From assembly GCF_000172175.1 (NCBI RefSeq), contig NZ_ABJL02000008.1, positions 2,914,001-2,978,000 of the forward strand: a stretch of 64,000 bases of DNA, read 5' to 3'. The notes under the pieces are model-generated. The model was not told where the DNA came from and searched no databases. It saw only the letters and a list, made by a program, of their open reading frames with translations. This DNA is from Bacteroides intestinalis DSM 17393. GTDB taxonomy: Bacteria; Bacteroidota; Bacteroidia; Bacteroidales; Bacteroidaceae. The translations under genes and the position numbers were made by a program. The stretch's first letter is position 1; every line of letters begins with the position of its first letter. Below are positions 1-8,907 of the stretch, piece by piece.

Positions 1-346
1 GGTGATGAATATGCGCCGTTCTTTGTTCCGACACATCATACGACCTGTTAAAAGTGAAATCCACAGTAGTCCCCGTAGCCCGGGTATCGTGCGAATGATG
101 ATCGAAATTATTATGAATCTCTATCTTATACGATTTTAGCATAACATCATCCGATAGCTCCATCTCAAAATGCACACCGTGCTCACTACCTATTGCCAGC
201 ACCTGACCTTCGGTGGGTGAATTAAGATCAATTACCGGCTTTGTGGTATCACTAAGCGGATTATCACTATCACTACAAGCCGTAAACAACGACATAACCA
301 TCACTAAAAGGGAAAAAATCATCGGGAAATAAAATCTTGTTTTCAT
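1..346 (-). CDS. DUF4625-type lipoprotein, C-terminus off the window
   Basis: The reading frame starts at an ATG (344-346) and stays open to the left edge, so about 115 codons are visible. The N-terminus is a lipoprotein signal with lipobox LFTAC (Cys about residue 24), followed by an Ig-like stretch (PVIDLNSPTEGQ) typical of DUF4625 lipoproteins. It is rich in His (HNNFDHHSHDT and IHH at the edge). Its ATG overlaps the TGA of the upstream TonB-dependent receptor (ATGA), so the two are probably translationally coupled. I infer an outer-membrane lipoprotein partner of that receptor, possibly metal-binding; the family name is from memory and its function is not established. Confidence 0.75.
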   Translation of the reverse strand, partial: MKTRFYFPMIFSLLVMVMSLFTACSDSDNPLSDTTKPVIDLNSPTEGQVLAIGSEHGVHFEMELSDDVMLKSYKIEIHNNFDHHSHDTRATGTTVDFTFNRSYDVSEQRTAHIHH

Positions 347-2502
347 TTGAATCGTTTTTTAAAAGGTACTTTAATTAATAATTGAAAGTTTCGTCCCGGT
401 TCAGGGATCTCCACTTTGCGGTAAAAACTGAGATGATTGTAATAACGCGTATTGAATATGTTCCGAACGGTCAGAGTAATCTCCACCTTATTTCCGGCAA
501 CAGGTAAATCAAGAGAGCCACCTATATGGAAAAGGTTCGTACCCGGAGTACGATCTTCGTTACGGTCCACCCTATTTTGACGGGCTATGTTTTGCCATTC
601 GGCATACAGCATATAACGTTTCTTCTGCCAAGTCAGCGTATTATGCAAAGTGGCAGGCGGAGAAAAGCTCAAAGGAATATGTTCATCACAATTATAGGTA
701 TAGACATACTCACCGGATATGCGATAACTGAAAGCAGAAGAAATACGAACCTCTGCACCTGCCTCCGTTCCTGCAAACAATGCCTCCGTCTGTGTATATC
801 GATAAATTTGTCCTGTATGGGGTAATACGGACCATTCCCCCGTAGGGCGCAGAAAGATATAATTGCTGAACCAGTTGACGAACGGAGAAACATACAGAGA
901 CAATCGTCCGTACTTCAACTGATAAGAAGCATCCATTTGCCAGCCTTGCTCGGAAGAAAGTGTGGCATCCCCTTGTTCGTGGCGGAATGTACCATGATGT
1001 ACCCCATTCGAAGCCAGTTCATTCGCACCCGGCAGACGGAAACTCCGCCCAACGTTTACCTTCAGCTGATGCAGTACAGAAGGTGTCCATACCACTCCCA
1101 GCGACAGAGAATAGTCTCCGAAGCTTCTGTTTACACGACGGCTGTTCCAACGGTAGGATTCCACCTGTTCATCACTATAGCCCTGCTCTTGCAGATAAGT
1201 TGCCAGATATGGATCATCGTGGGCAAAAACATATATACGCCCATAATCATACCGTATACCTCCACTAACAGCAAGTACATTGTCCGGACGATACGTTGTA
1301 AGCCAGGATACCCCGGTAGTGAAACGCTCATATTCCGGCAGCAGAAAAGAATAGCCTGAAATTGTGTTTCTCTGAAACTGAGAATCCCATCCCATCCGAT
1401 GTTCCCAGAAAGAAGAACCGATAAGCCGCCCTATCGCAGAAAAGCTGAAAGTATTCAGATTAAAACCCAGTTCCTTATCCGGATTTGTTTGTGGCAAAGG
1501 CTGACTGCCGTAATGGGTATGGAATGCACTCCATTCTTCACGATGATTATTCTGATAACCCATATCACCCGACAGGATAAACTTCTCCCAAACATATTGC
1601 TGATGAGTAGTCACTTTCAGATGGTTCACTTTACTATAGGGAAGCTCTATGTTCCGGCTATCACCGTCATCTTCCAGACGCGACACATCGGGAATTCCAT
1701 GTGCACCGGGAAAGAAACCTGTCTTCTGAAATACATTGGACACGGCATAAACCGACTTATACCCTTTCTTTTGGTATTGGGTAAAGAAATTGATATTACG
1801 CTCCCAACCTGCCGTATTCTTCAGTCGACGACCATAGACCGGCATCTTCTGAGTCAGGTAGATTATCGTATCCACCGGGATACGATAATCCCCGAATCGC
1901 TGTTCGGAATAACGCAACTTCGTATACCAGGCATTCTTTTTGATGCCCAACATCAGCGAAGCGCCGAAAGTCTCGTTGACAGACTTTCCTAGAAGCGTTA
2001 CATCACCAAACAACATATTCTCTGCCGGAACCTGTACGGGAGAAATGTCAATCACTCCGCCCATGGCATCGCTGCCATAAAGCAACGAAGCAGGTCCTTT
2101 CATCACACTCACGGCATCTACATTGAAAGCATCGAGTTCCAGACCATGATCTGCTCCCCACTGCTGACCTTCTTGTTTGATACCATTCTCCAATACGGCA
2201 ACCCGGTTAAAGCCCATTCCCCGGATCATCGGTTTAGAAAAACCCGAGCCGATATCCATAGCTTGCACGCCCGGAATATTCTCCATCGCCTGCATAAAGT
2301 TACCTGTAAAATGTTTCCGCAAGAAATCCCGGTCAGCCACTTCAAGGGTAAGTGCAATCTTCTTATTCTGAAGTTGTTGGTAGGTTTCCGCCACCACTAC
2401 TTCAGGCAAAGCTACATTACGGACTGAATCGGATTCTTGCGCATGGGCGGAAAGAGTTGTACATAACACCCCTAACACGCCCGGAATAATTCCTATACGC
2501 AT
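343..2502 (-). CDS. TonB-dependent outer-membrane receptor, probably metal or metal-chelate uptake
   Basis: 719 residues. A signal peptide ends near SAHAQ, followed by a TonB-box-like LPEVVVAE, a plug domain at about residues 45-160 (IPGVQAMD, GPASLLYGSDAMGG) and a long beta-barrel ending in aromatic-rich strands. There is no carboxypeptidase-like N-terminal extension, so it is of the simple siderophore/heme/zinc type rather than the SusC type. It lies between a His/Cys-rich membrane protein upstream and a His-rich DUF4625 lipoprotein downstream (4-nt overlap). The plug and the GVHHGTFRHEQGD region recall ZnuD-like receptors. Uptake of a transition metal or its complex is inference; the receptor class is secure. 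Confidence 0.85.
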   Translation of the reverse strand: MRIGIIPGVLGVLCTTLSAHAQESDSVRNVALPEVVVAETYQQLQNKKIALTLEVADRDFLRKHFTGNFMQAMENIPGVQAMDIGSGFSKPMIRGMGFNRVAVLENGIKQEGQQWGADHGLELDAFNVDAVSVMKGPASLLYGSDAMGGVIDISPVQVPAENMLFGDVTLLGKSVNETFGASLMLGIKKNAWYTKLRYSEQRFGDYRIPVDTIIYLTQKMPVYGRRLKNTAGWERNINFFTQYQKKGYKSVYAVSNVFQKTGFFPGAHGIPDVSRLEDDGDSRNIELPYSKVNHLKVTTHQQYVWEKFILSGDMGYQNNHREEWSAFHTHYGSQPLPQTNPDKELGFNLNTFSFSAIGRLIGSSFWEHRMGWDSQFQRNTISGYSFLLPEYERFTTGVSWLTTYRPDNVLAVSGGIRYDYGRIYVFAHDDPYLATYLQEQGYSDEQVESYRWNSRRVNRSFGDYSLSLGVVWTPSVLHQLKVNVGRSFRLPGANELASNGVHHGTFRHEQGDATLSSEQGWQMDASYQLKYGRLSLYVSPFVNWFSNYIFLRPTGEWSVLPHTGQIYRYTQTEALFAGTEAGAEVRISSAFSYRISGEYVYTYNCDEHIPLSFSPPATLHNTLTWQKKRYMLYAEWQNIARQNRVDRNEDRTPGTNLFHIGGSLDLPVAGNKVEITLTVRNIFNTRYYNHLSFYRKVEIPEPGRNFQLLIKVPFKKRFK

Positions 2503-2583
2503 TGATTACAATCTTTTTAGAATAAAACAATGAGGGGGACAAGCTCTCAAAACCTGCCTCCGCATAAATAAAGAACTATGTAA

Positions 2584-2955
2584 TCAAGCAGTGGGAGGAC
2601 CGCGCAAATAATGTGAATAAGACAGTGCATAGACAATCTTATCCTGATAAACTACTTGCTCAAAAAGGATGGGCATTAAGATACAATGGAAGTCAACCGA
2701 CTGTGCTTCCGTGAAAAGAGAAAGAGAGAAGTGACAAATGGCACAATCGTCCGGCGAATGGCGCGGATGATCGGCATGGGAGCAGGAAGTGGAATGACCT
2801 TCCTCATGGTGATGAAAAGCTTTCACCACGAAGAATGGCATGAGCGACAAAATCAGCACCCATGCCACAACGGCTCTCTTCTTCCTACTACTATTCACTT
2901 CTCTTACAGATATTTTCTGAATATGCCGCGAAGATATGCATCGCAAACCGAACAC
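2584..2955 (-). CDS. small His/Cys-rich membrane protein
   Basis: About 123 residues from the most upstream start; the real start may lie further in, before the basic stretch SSRKKRAVVAW. One hydrophobic helix (VVAWVLILSLMPFFVV) is followed by a His/Cys-rich segment (FHHHEEGH, CSHADHPRHSPDDCAICH) that could bind metal, and a second moderately hydrophobic stretch. I do not recognise a named family. It is the first gene of a likely operon with the TonB-dependent receptor, 81 nt upstream of it. The context suggests a role in metal sensing or uptake; this is inference only. Confidence 0.6.
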   Translation of the reverse strand: MFGLRCISSRHIQKISVREVNSSRKKRAVVAWVLILSLMPFFVVKAFHHHEEGHSTSCSHADHPRHSPDDCAICHFSLSLFTEAQSVDFHCILMPILFEQVVYQDKIVYALSYSHYLRGPPTA

Positions 2956-3075
2956 GCAAACTACGACACTTAATATGTGTTACCGTTTGTAGTTTTACCA
3001 ATATGTAGGTATAGCCAGCATTACTTCTTTGCTTGTTTTCTATACGCAACACAAACAGCTGCACACTATGGATGC

Positions 3076-4293
3076 CTAAAACTCGTCTTCTGCAAAATAA
3101 AACACAATGTTCCCGTCATAATCAATGAACCCATCGTATTTCTTCAGTTTCACATGGATGACTTTCTCCGTGCGATGCTTCACATCTATGCTTTCTCCCC
3201 AATCAGAGCTAAAGCGAAGCATTTTCCCTATAGGACTCAGCAGGAAAGGCAAAGAGGCTCCCGGGCTACCTGCCCAAGTGGAATAGCCATTGATGAACTC
3301 AATAGGTTCACCATTCCGCCTGGTCGGATCCAACATTTTATTTTCCAACTGTGCCCTGACTACATTAAAGTTCTCGTCGACAATATCCATATATCGTCTG
3401 TCTTTGAACTGTGCATAGGCATATCCCAAATAGAAGTTGCGAATATCCTCAAATTCCGGGCTTATCACCGTTCCGGTCTTGTCAATCATCACCACTCCGC
3501 CCTCTCTCTTTGCAACAGAGGCTTTTCCTTCACGGAACGGATAGGGCTCTTTACTGAATTTAGCAGGAATCACCATCTTGCCCGATACGTCAATAAATCC
3601 CCACCACCCGCCATTCTCGGTCACTTTCACAGCAGCCAGGCCTTCGCTGAAGTCCTGTACTTTCAGGTAGATGGCCGGACAAATGATTTTGCCAGCCTTA
3701 TCGAAAAATCCATAACGCCTTTTCTCCATATCATAGAAGGCCGCCAAGCCATTAGAGAAAGGACGCACCTCTTCCGGGCTTTGCGCGCCCACGGTCAACA
3801 TCGTCTGGACAAGCGCCGGGAATACCTCACGGCCTTGCCTGTCAATGTAAGTACACTTGGAGTATCTGTCATTCACCGTCTTTACAATCAAGGCATAACC
3901 ATCTTTGTTGAAAGGAGCAGAATCTATAATCCTCGCATTGAGTTTTATAGCCCGCCCTTGCTTATTAATGACGTACCAAGTCTCAGTGCGGCCCCACATG
4001 TCACGACCGGACTTGCATACCAGGCAAGCTCCACCTCCAAATTGAGGATAACCGAAACTTTTATAATCCCATTGGTAATCAATCACTTTATTCCCCTGCT
4101 CGTCTATAAATCCCCACAAACCGGTCTCGTCGTTCTTCACGGCAAGCAAACCATCATGAAAGGCATAGTTGGTGTCATACTTGTTTAATATTACTTTTTT
4201 GGCATTCTCCCCTATCCTGATAGGAGTAAACTGGGCGGCGGCAGGCAAAACCATGCCTACTGCCAAACATATTGTTATCAAATATCTTTTCAT
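3076..4293 (-). CDS. secreted WG-repeat protein
   Basis: Start chosen at 4293, where MKRYLITICLAVG begins a clear signal peptide ending AAAQ; the frame is open 12 codons further but overlaps the upstream gene. The mature protein carries several WG repeats, short beta units such as WGFIDEQGNKVI, YGFFDKAGKII, WWGFIDVSGKMVI and MIDKTGTVI. WG-repeat proteins are common in Bacteroidota and usually uncharacterised; repeat stacking suggests a beta-propeller or solenoid that binds a ligand or partner in the periplasm. It starts 4 nt after the stop of the TonB gene, so the two are almost certainly co-transcribed and may act together. Confidence 0.85.
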   Translation of the reverse strand: MKRYLITICLAVGMVLPAAAQFTPIRIGENAKKVILNKYDTNYAFHDGLLAVKNDETGLWGFIDEQGNKVIDYQWDYKSFGYPQFGGGACLVCKSGRDMWGRTETWYVINKQGRAIKLNARIIDSAPFNKDGYALIVKTVNDRYSKCTYIDRQGREVFPALVQTMLTVGAQSPEEVRPFSNGLAAFYDMEKRRYGFFDKAGKIICPAIYLKVQDFSEGLAAVKVTENGGWWGFIDVSGKMVIPAKFSKEPYPFREGKASVAKREGGVVMIDKTGTVISPEFEDIRNFYLGYAYAQFKDRRYMDIVDENFNVVRAQLENKMLDPTRRNGEPIEFINGYSTWAGSPGASLPFLLSPIGKMLRFSSDWGESIDVKHRTEKVIHVKLKKYDGFIDYDGNIVFYFAEDEF

Positions 4294-4297
4294 CTTC

Positions 4298-6448
4298 TTA
4301 TGGCAATCTAAATTTAACAGAAACCGCATATTTCACTCTGACGTTTTTACCCTTCTGCTTTCCCGGTGTCCATCGAGGCATTGACTTAATAACCCGAAGG
4401 GCTTCTGTATCCAAATCAGGATCAACGCTTGTCAGCACATATGCATTGATGATACTTCCGTCCGTGTCCACCACAAACTGCACAACAACTTTTCCCTGCG
4501 TACCGTTTTCCTGCGCACTCTTAGGATATTTCACATTCTGTGCGATATAGCGCATCAGTGCCACCTGTCCGCCGGGATACTCAGGCATCACCTCTGCATT
4601 GTCATATATCTTATTGGGATCTTCAGCCTCCGCTTCCTTTTGCAGTTCAGCCGCCAATTCAGCTTGCAGCCTGGCTCTCTCCGCTTCCTCGCGCTCATTT
4701 GTTTCTTCAACAGGAGCTATATACGGCACTTCGGAAATCTCTGTTTGAGAATCATACTCAGCCTCCTCTGTATTCTGGCTTTTACTTTCGGGTACAGACG
4801 GAGCTTCGGGCGGAATTGCAGCAATAAGCGCCTCCCAATCTGCCAGACGTTGAGCAAGGTCTCGCTGGTCTAAAAACAGATGAAAAGAACCTGACTTTTC
4901 AGTTTCTACCTGCAAGCTTCGGTCGGAAGGATTATAGGTCAATGTGAATTTCTCCTCCCCCATTGCCAATACAGCCGTATTTCCGTTTAATTGCAAAATG
5001 GAATCCACTCGATATTGTCGGAAATCCTCCTCTATCTCAATCATGAAGAAACCATATCCATATCCCTTTATATCCTTATTATACAATCCTAATTCAGCGT
5101 TTGCAAATTTTGCGCCATCTTTCGAGTTCCATTCACCTACAAACGGATGCTCCGGATCCGTCGAAGGAATTATCCTGTGTATTTTGTCTTCCAAATTGAC
5201 CTTAAAAGACTTCTTTCCATTGCTCCATGTACCTGTCAAAGAATAATTTCCATCATACTCCCATAACTCCATTTGAAAAGTTCCGGTATTCTTTCCGTTG
5301 ACAAACTCATTGACAACGTAATGCAATCCATCCTCTATCTTCCCACTCAACTGAATTTCCTGTTTGTTCCGTTTATAGAAATAGGTGCCATACAAAGAAT
5401 CACCTTCCTGCTTTAAACACATTTGCACTTCTGATTTTCCAACCTTTCCCTCATAAAGGGCTTCTTTAATGGCGGGCACATTTACCGCTTCCACAGTCTC
5501 TCCACCCTTCAAACAAAAGAACAAAACAGACAGAAGCACCAACACTGACACGCCCCCTATTATATAGTATTTCTTGCGTGAGCCAGGCGAAGCAGGGACT
5601 TCCACCGTTTTCTGAACCGGTGGGGCTACAGGCTGAGGTTTATCATTAAAAGCATTTGCAGCAGAAGGAGAAACATCCTGCGGAGAGTATTGCTGTTTCT
5701 CTATAGACACCAACGATACAGATGAATCCGTTTCCGCATTTTCTGGATTATGATCCACTCTTGCACGTAGTTTGCGGTTCCATTCTTTACGATAAGTAAC
5801 CAACAGCCAAATTTCAGCAAATAGCACTCCCCAACTTATAATGACACCGACAGTCTTTAACACCGTATCACCGGCAGAATCAGGAATAAGCTTGGCAGCG
5901 ACAAGCGACAGAAGCGAAGTGACAAGAATATTAAGTACCGGATGCAGCCCCCAACAAAGAGTTTGCAACGGGTACCATTTATAGAATGAACAAAGATGAC
6001 CTAAAGCTGCAACAAAGTAGGTCAATGAACAAAATATCAATAGATACGGTCCTATTCCTATCATCTGCTTTATTTCATGCCCCCAATAAGACGTCCCAGT
6101 GTCTTGGGAGCTAAGAACAACAGTCATAAGAATAAAACCAACACAGAGACCAAGACTACAATAAAAGTCCACGACACTTACAACAAAATGTTGAAAGATT
6201 TTAGACAACGTTATCTTCAAGATTCCGATAACCAATATGGCAGCAGCCATCAGAAAAATAAGGAATAAATAAAAGCCACCGGAACCTTTATCTATATTTT
6301 CCGCAACAGTGAAAGATTCAACAACTTTCCCATCTATTACGGTTTGAACCAATGGGACATAAAGAAAGACTAAAAAAACAGAAACAGCTATCAGAATATT
6401 ATAGATACCGGAATTGGTGCCCGATATTTTTACATCAGAATGCATCAT
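4298..6448 (-). CDS. TonB-family protein with polytopic N-terminus
   Basis: Start chosen at the MMHSDVKIS methionines (6448/6445). About six hydrophobic helices occupy roughly residues 10-220, followed by a Pro-rich linker (PQPVAPPVQKTVEVP), a further helix (YYIIGGVSVLVLLSVLFF) and a periplasmic region of about 230 residues. The C-terminus is TonB (EYPGGQVALMRYIAQNVKYP ... GKVVVQFVVD ... RWTPGKQKGK). TonB passes inner-membrane proton-motive energy to outer-membrane receptors. The usual TonB has one membrane anchor, so the polytopic front half is atypical. It forms an operon with the WG-repeat protein. Which receptor it serves is not visible. Confidence 0.8.
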   Translation of the reverse strand: MMHSDVKISGTNSGIYNILIAVSVFLVFLYVPLVQTVIDGKVVESFTVAENIDKGSGGFYLFLIFLMAAAILVIGILKITLSKIFQHFVVSVVDFYCSLGLCVGFILMTVVLSSQDTGTSYWGHEIKQMIGIGPYLLIFCSLTYFVAALGHLCSFYKWYPLQTLCWGLHPVLNILVTSLLSLVAAKLIPDSAGDTVLKTVGVIISWGVLFAEIWLLVTYRKEWNRKLRARVDHNPENAETDSSVSLVSIEKQQYSPQDVSPSAANAFNDKPQPVAPPVQKTVEVPASPGSRKKYYIIGGVSVLVLLSVLFFCLKGGETVEAVNVPAIKEALYEGKVGKSEVQMCLKQEGDSLYGTYFYKRNKQEIQLSGKIEDGLHYVVNEFVNGKNTGTFQMELWEYDGNYSLTGTWSNGKKSFKVNLEDKIHRIIPSTDPEHPFVGEWNSKDGAKFANAELGLYNKDIKGYGYGFFMIEIEEDFRQYRVDSILQLNGNTAVLAMGEEKFTLTYNPSDRSLQVETEKSGSFHLFLDQRDLAQRLADWEALIAAIPPEAPSVPESKSQNTEEAEYDSQTEISEVPYIAPVEETNEREEAERARLQAELAAELQKEAEAEDPNKIYDNAEVMPEYPGGQVALMRYIAQNVKYPKSAQENGTQGKVVVQFVVDTDGSIINAYVLTSVDPDLDTEALRVIKSMPRWTPGKQKGKNVRVKYAVSVKFRLP

Positions 6449-6529
6449 ATTATATTGGATTATGATACAAAAAAAGGCGGAACCATTCAACCTATCCGGT
6501 CCTGAGGTATCGCCAAACATCGCGCCCAA

Positions 6530-7234
6530 AGAATAAGTGTAAACAGTTCACGCCCATAGAGCGCGAACTTCAACATCTTATATCTCTTGGGCTTTCCAAT
6601 TGGCGATTTTCAGGACCAAGCAATAAGAGCTAAAGCTCTAATATGTATAGAAAGAACGGAAACGCTTTTCCTTTGTTTGTTATTAATAAATAGAAATCAT
6701 TAAAAATTACGTAGTCCGGCATTCTGTCGGGCTACTTCCCAAAAAGGATATTTCCTTTTTACATCATAGTTTTGTCTTCTTCCATAGGCAATCCGTTTTA
6801 CTGATCAAACAAGTATTTTTATCGCTTCAAAGTTAGATAATACATATAACATTACAAAATTTCACCCGACATTTATCATCAAAAAGTTTTATTCCTTCTA
6901 AAAATCCGATGCATCTCCTGCTTTCAGTACCTCCCCCCTAACGGAAGAAACTTCCCACCGCATAAAGAGGCACGTTCCCCATCACGCACAAACTCCTTAC
7001 CTTTCCCCTGCAAAAAGCTTGCATATCTACTGAAGCATGATTACCTTTGCCGCTCAAGATGGCATCTTGTGCAGTATGAGATACTATCTTGAACAACACA
7101 AGATGCCATCTTGAGCAGCAAAGCAAAGGGAGTTATGGTTCATAGGGAAACGAGTTTCAAGCGTTAAGTCCCTATGCAGCTGACATTAAGAAGCATAGCT
7201 ATCATCAACAACATCAATCAACAGGAACAAGGAT
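6530..7234. other. gene-free interval with stem-loops
   Basis: About 700 bp without a credible gene. It holds a short AGAGCT/AGCTCT hairpin near 6626, a stem-loop at 6711-6735 (10 pairs counting G-U), and a perfect AAAAAGGA/TCCTTTTT stem at 6741-6760 that could terminate transcription in either direction. A nested palindrome lies at 7052-7116 and an 8-bp inverted repeat (CATAGGGA, 7141-7148 and 7169-7176) just before the HU-like gene. I found no TAnnTTTG promoter element. One or more small RNAs are possible but unsupported. Confidence 0.6.
7052..7116. repeat. nested palindrome: 20-bp perfect inverted repeat with self-palindromic arms
   Basis: Left arm 7052-7071 and right arm 7097-7116 are perfect reverse complements over 20 nt and continue outward with few mismatches. 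Each arm contains its own palindrome, CAAGATG-G-CATCTTG or CAAGATG-C-CATCTTG. The 25-nt spacer contains AGTAT-GAG-ATACT, a third small palindrome. The region can therefore fold as one long stem or as three separate hairpins. It lies about 120 bp upstream of the HU-like gene. Possible roles are a protein-binding site, a terminator or a decayed mobile-repeat end. Confidence 0.85.
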
Positions 7235-7744
7235 ATGGGAATGATTTATTTAGTAAGAAAGAAACTCTTCCGCTCCAAGGAAGGAATGAAACAACTGTAT
7301 TACGCTGTGCAGCGCACTCTGCAACCGCGCGGCGGAGTGACAACCGAAAAGCTGGCACAACGCATGGCCCACCGTAAAGGCATGAGTGAGGGCGACGTAC
7401 AAAGCGTACTGGTGGACCTGCCCAAATACATAGAGGAAGCGCTCAGAGAAGGCGAGTCCGTCACCATCAGAGGCCTCGGCTCCTTCAACCTCGCCATAAC
7501 CAGCGAAGGCTTCGAACATCCCGACGACGTGATGCCGGGCAAGGTGCAGGTTTCACGCATCTACTTCAAACCGGACCGCTCGTTGGTGGGAAGGCTACGC
7601 CAAAACATGGATTTCTTCCGTTACCCGCTGAGCAAGTACTTCCCCCACGAAATGCTGCGCCCCGAAACGCTGGAACGCGAACGGGTACATACCCCAAATA
7701 CGCCGGAAGACGAAGCAAAGGACACCGGAACGGTAACAGACTGA
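7235..7744 (+). CDS. HU-related DNA-binding protein with C-terminal tail
   Basis: 169 residues (or two fewer, if the methionine at 7241 is used). The N-terminal 125 residues match the HU-related family of Bacteroidota: helical SVLVDLPKYIEEALREGESV, then the beta-arm core ITIRGLGSFNLAI and RIYFKPDRSL. The canonical HU tip sequence is replaced by a longer arm. An acidic, Pro/Thr-rich tail (residues about 145-169) follows. A nucleoid-associated role is expected. It stands alone, preceded by an interval with palindromes and followed by about 380 bp before parA. Confidence 0.85.
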   Translation: MGMIYLVRKKLFRSKEGMKQLYYAVQRTLQPRGGVTTEKLAQRMAHRKGMSEGDVQSVLVDLPKYIEEALREGESVTIRGLGSFNLAITSEGFEHPDDVMPGKVQVSRIYFKPDRSLVGRLRQNMDFFRYPLSKYFPHEMLRPETLERERVHTPNTPEDEAKDTGTVTD

Positions 7745-7946
7745 AAGAACTGAAAGTAGCCCACGACCGGACATTTCAGCGTAAACACCTTACACACAAC
7801 AGCCTGAAAGCTGATGAAAGAAATGAAAGCATAAAACAACCTGATTATCGTACAAACCACGCCTAAAAATGCAAGAAGTCATTTAAAACAAATCTTAATC
7901 TTCTGCAAGCGAGACAAAAAAGATATTTCAATTCAAGATTATTACG

Positions 7947-7954
7947 TATATTTG
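7947..7954 (+). promoter_or_regulatory. -7 promoter element TATATTTG upstream of parA
   Basis: Matches the Bacteroidota consensus TAnnTTTG. No convincing -33 TTG is present at the right distance. It would give an untranslated leader of about 165 nt before the parA ATG at 8127. The rest of the 7745-8126 interval shows nothing else I can support. Confidence 0.55.
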
Positions 7955-8126
7955 CAAGCTAAATTAAGAGAACGAAAAAGTGCCGCAAGAAGCCGGAATG
8001 AAAATCAAACGGCTTGGAGTTATTAACAAAATAGGCGACTTATCAACAGATTTTGCAATCTTTCTCTTTTTTAGTAGGCGCAATACGGAATTATCACTTA
8101 TTTCGCTGCCAATAAACACTAAGATT

Positions 8127-8891
8127 ATGGGAAAAATAATTGCTTTGGCAAATCAAAAAGGTGGTGTAGGAAAGACTACGACTACGATTAATCTCGCAGC
8201 TTCACTCGCTACCCTGGAAAAGAAAGTGCTCGTTGTGGATGCAGACCCGCAGGCAAACGCCTCTTCCGGTTTGGGTGTCGACATCAAGCAGGCGGAATGC
8301 ACTATTTACGAATGCATTATCGACCGGGCCGATGTCCGCGAAGCTATCCACGACACGGAGATTGATACACTGAAAGTGATATCCTCCCACATAAACTTGG
8401 TAGGCGCCGAAATAGAGATGCTCAACCTGAAAAACAGGGAAAAGATTTTGAAAGAAGTGCTTGCCCCACTGAAGGAAGAGTTTGATTATATCTTGATAGA
8501 CTGTTCACCTTCACTGGGACTGATTACCATCAACGCGCTCACCGCAGCCGACTCCGTGATTATCCCCGTACAGGCGGAATACTTTGCACTGGAAGGTATC
8601 AGCAAACTGTTGAACACCATCAAGATTATCAAGTCGAAACTGAACCCGGCACTCGAAATCGAAGGTTTCCTGCTGACGATGTACGACTCGCGCCTGCGTC
8701 AGGCCAACCAGATTTATGACGAAGTGAAACGCCACTTCCAGGAATTGGTGTTCGACACCGTCATACAGCGCAACGTCAAATTGAGCGAAGCCCCAAGCTA
8801 CGGTCTGCCCACCATCCTGTATGACGCAGACTCCACCGGAGCCAAGAATCACATGGCACTTGCCAAAGAACTGATAAGCCATAACAATTAA
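8127..8891 (+). CDS. parA: ParA (Soj) chromosome-partitioning ATPase
   Basis: 254 residues. I start at the ATG at 8127 because the family begins MGKIIALANQKGGVGKTTT; the frame is open another 49 codons upstream, but that stretch has no conservation and contains the probable 5' leader. The deviant Walker A motif KGGVGKTTT, the Walker A' / signature DADPQAN and Walker B IDCSPSLGL are all intact. ParA binds DNA non-specifically as an ATP dimer and segregates ParB-bound origin regions; family members also modulate replication initiation. parB follows after 16 nt. No parS site was identified in the window. Confidence 0.95.
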   Translation: MGKIIALANQKGGVGKTTTTINLAASLATLEKKVLVVDADPQANASSGLGVDIKQAECTIYECIIDRADVREAIHDTEIDTLKVISSHINLVGAEIEMLNLKNREKILKEVLAPLKEEFDYILIDCSPSLGLITINALTAADSVIIPVQAEYFALEGISKLLNTIKIIKSKLNPALEIEGFLLTMYDSRLRQANQIYDEVKRHFQELVFDTVIQRNVKLSEAPSYGLPTILYDADSTGAKNHMALAKELISHNN

Positions 8892-8907
8892 CCAAAAACG
8901 AAGAACC

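Noticed and set aside
1399..1992. 197-codon open frame on the + strand
   Set aside because: Antisense to the TonB-dependent receptor, no recognisable sequence.
2977..4188. 403-codon open frame on the + strand
   Set aside because: It lies entirely opposite the WG-repeat gene, which has a signal peptide and clear repeats; the + strand frame shows no domain or plausible start.
6938..7126. 62-codon frame on the - strand before the HU-like gene
   Set aside because: It covers the nested palindrome and has no recognisable protein features.
7980..8126. N-terminal extension of ParA
   Set aside because: The 49 extra codons are not conserved in ParA, and the family starts at MGKIIALANQKGG.
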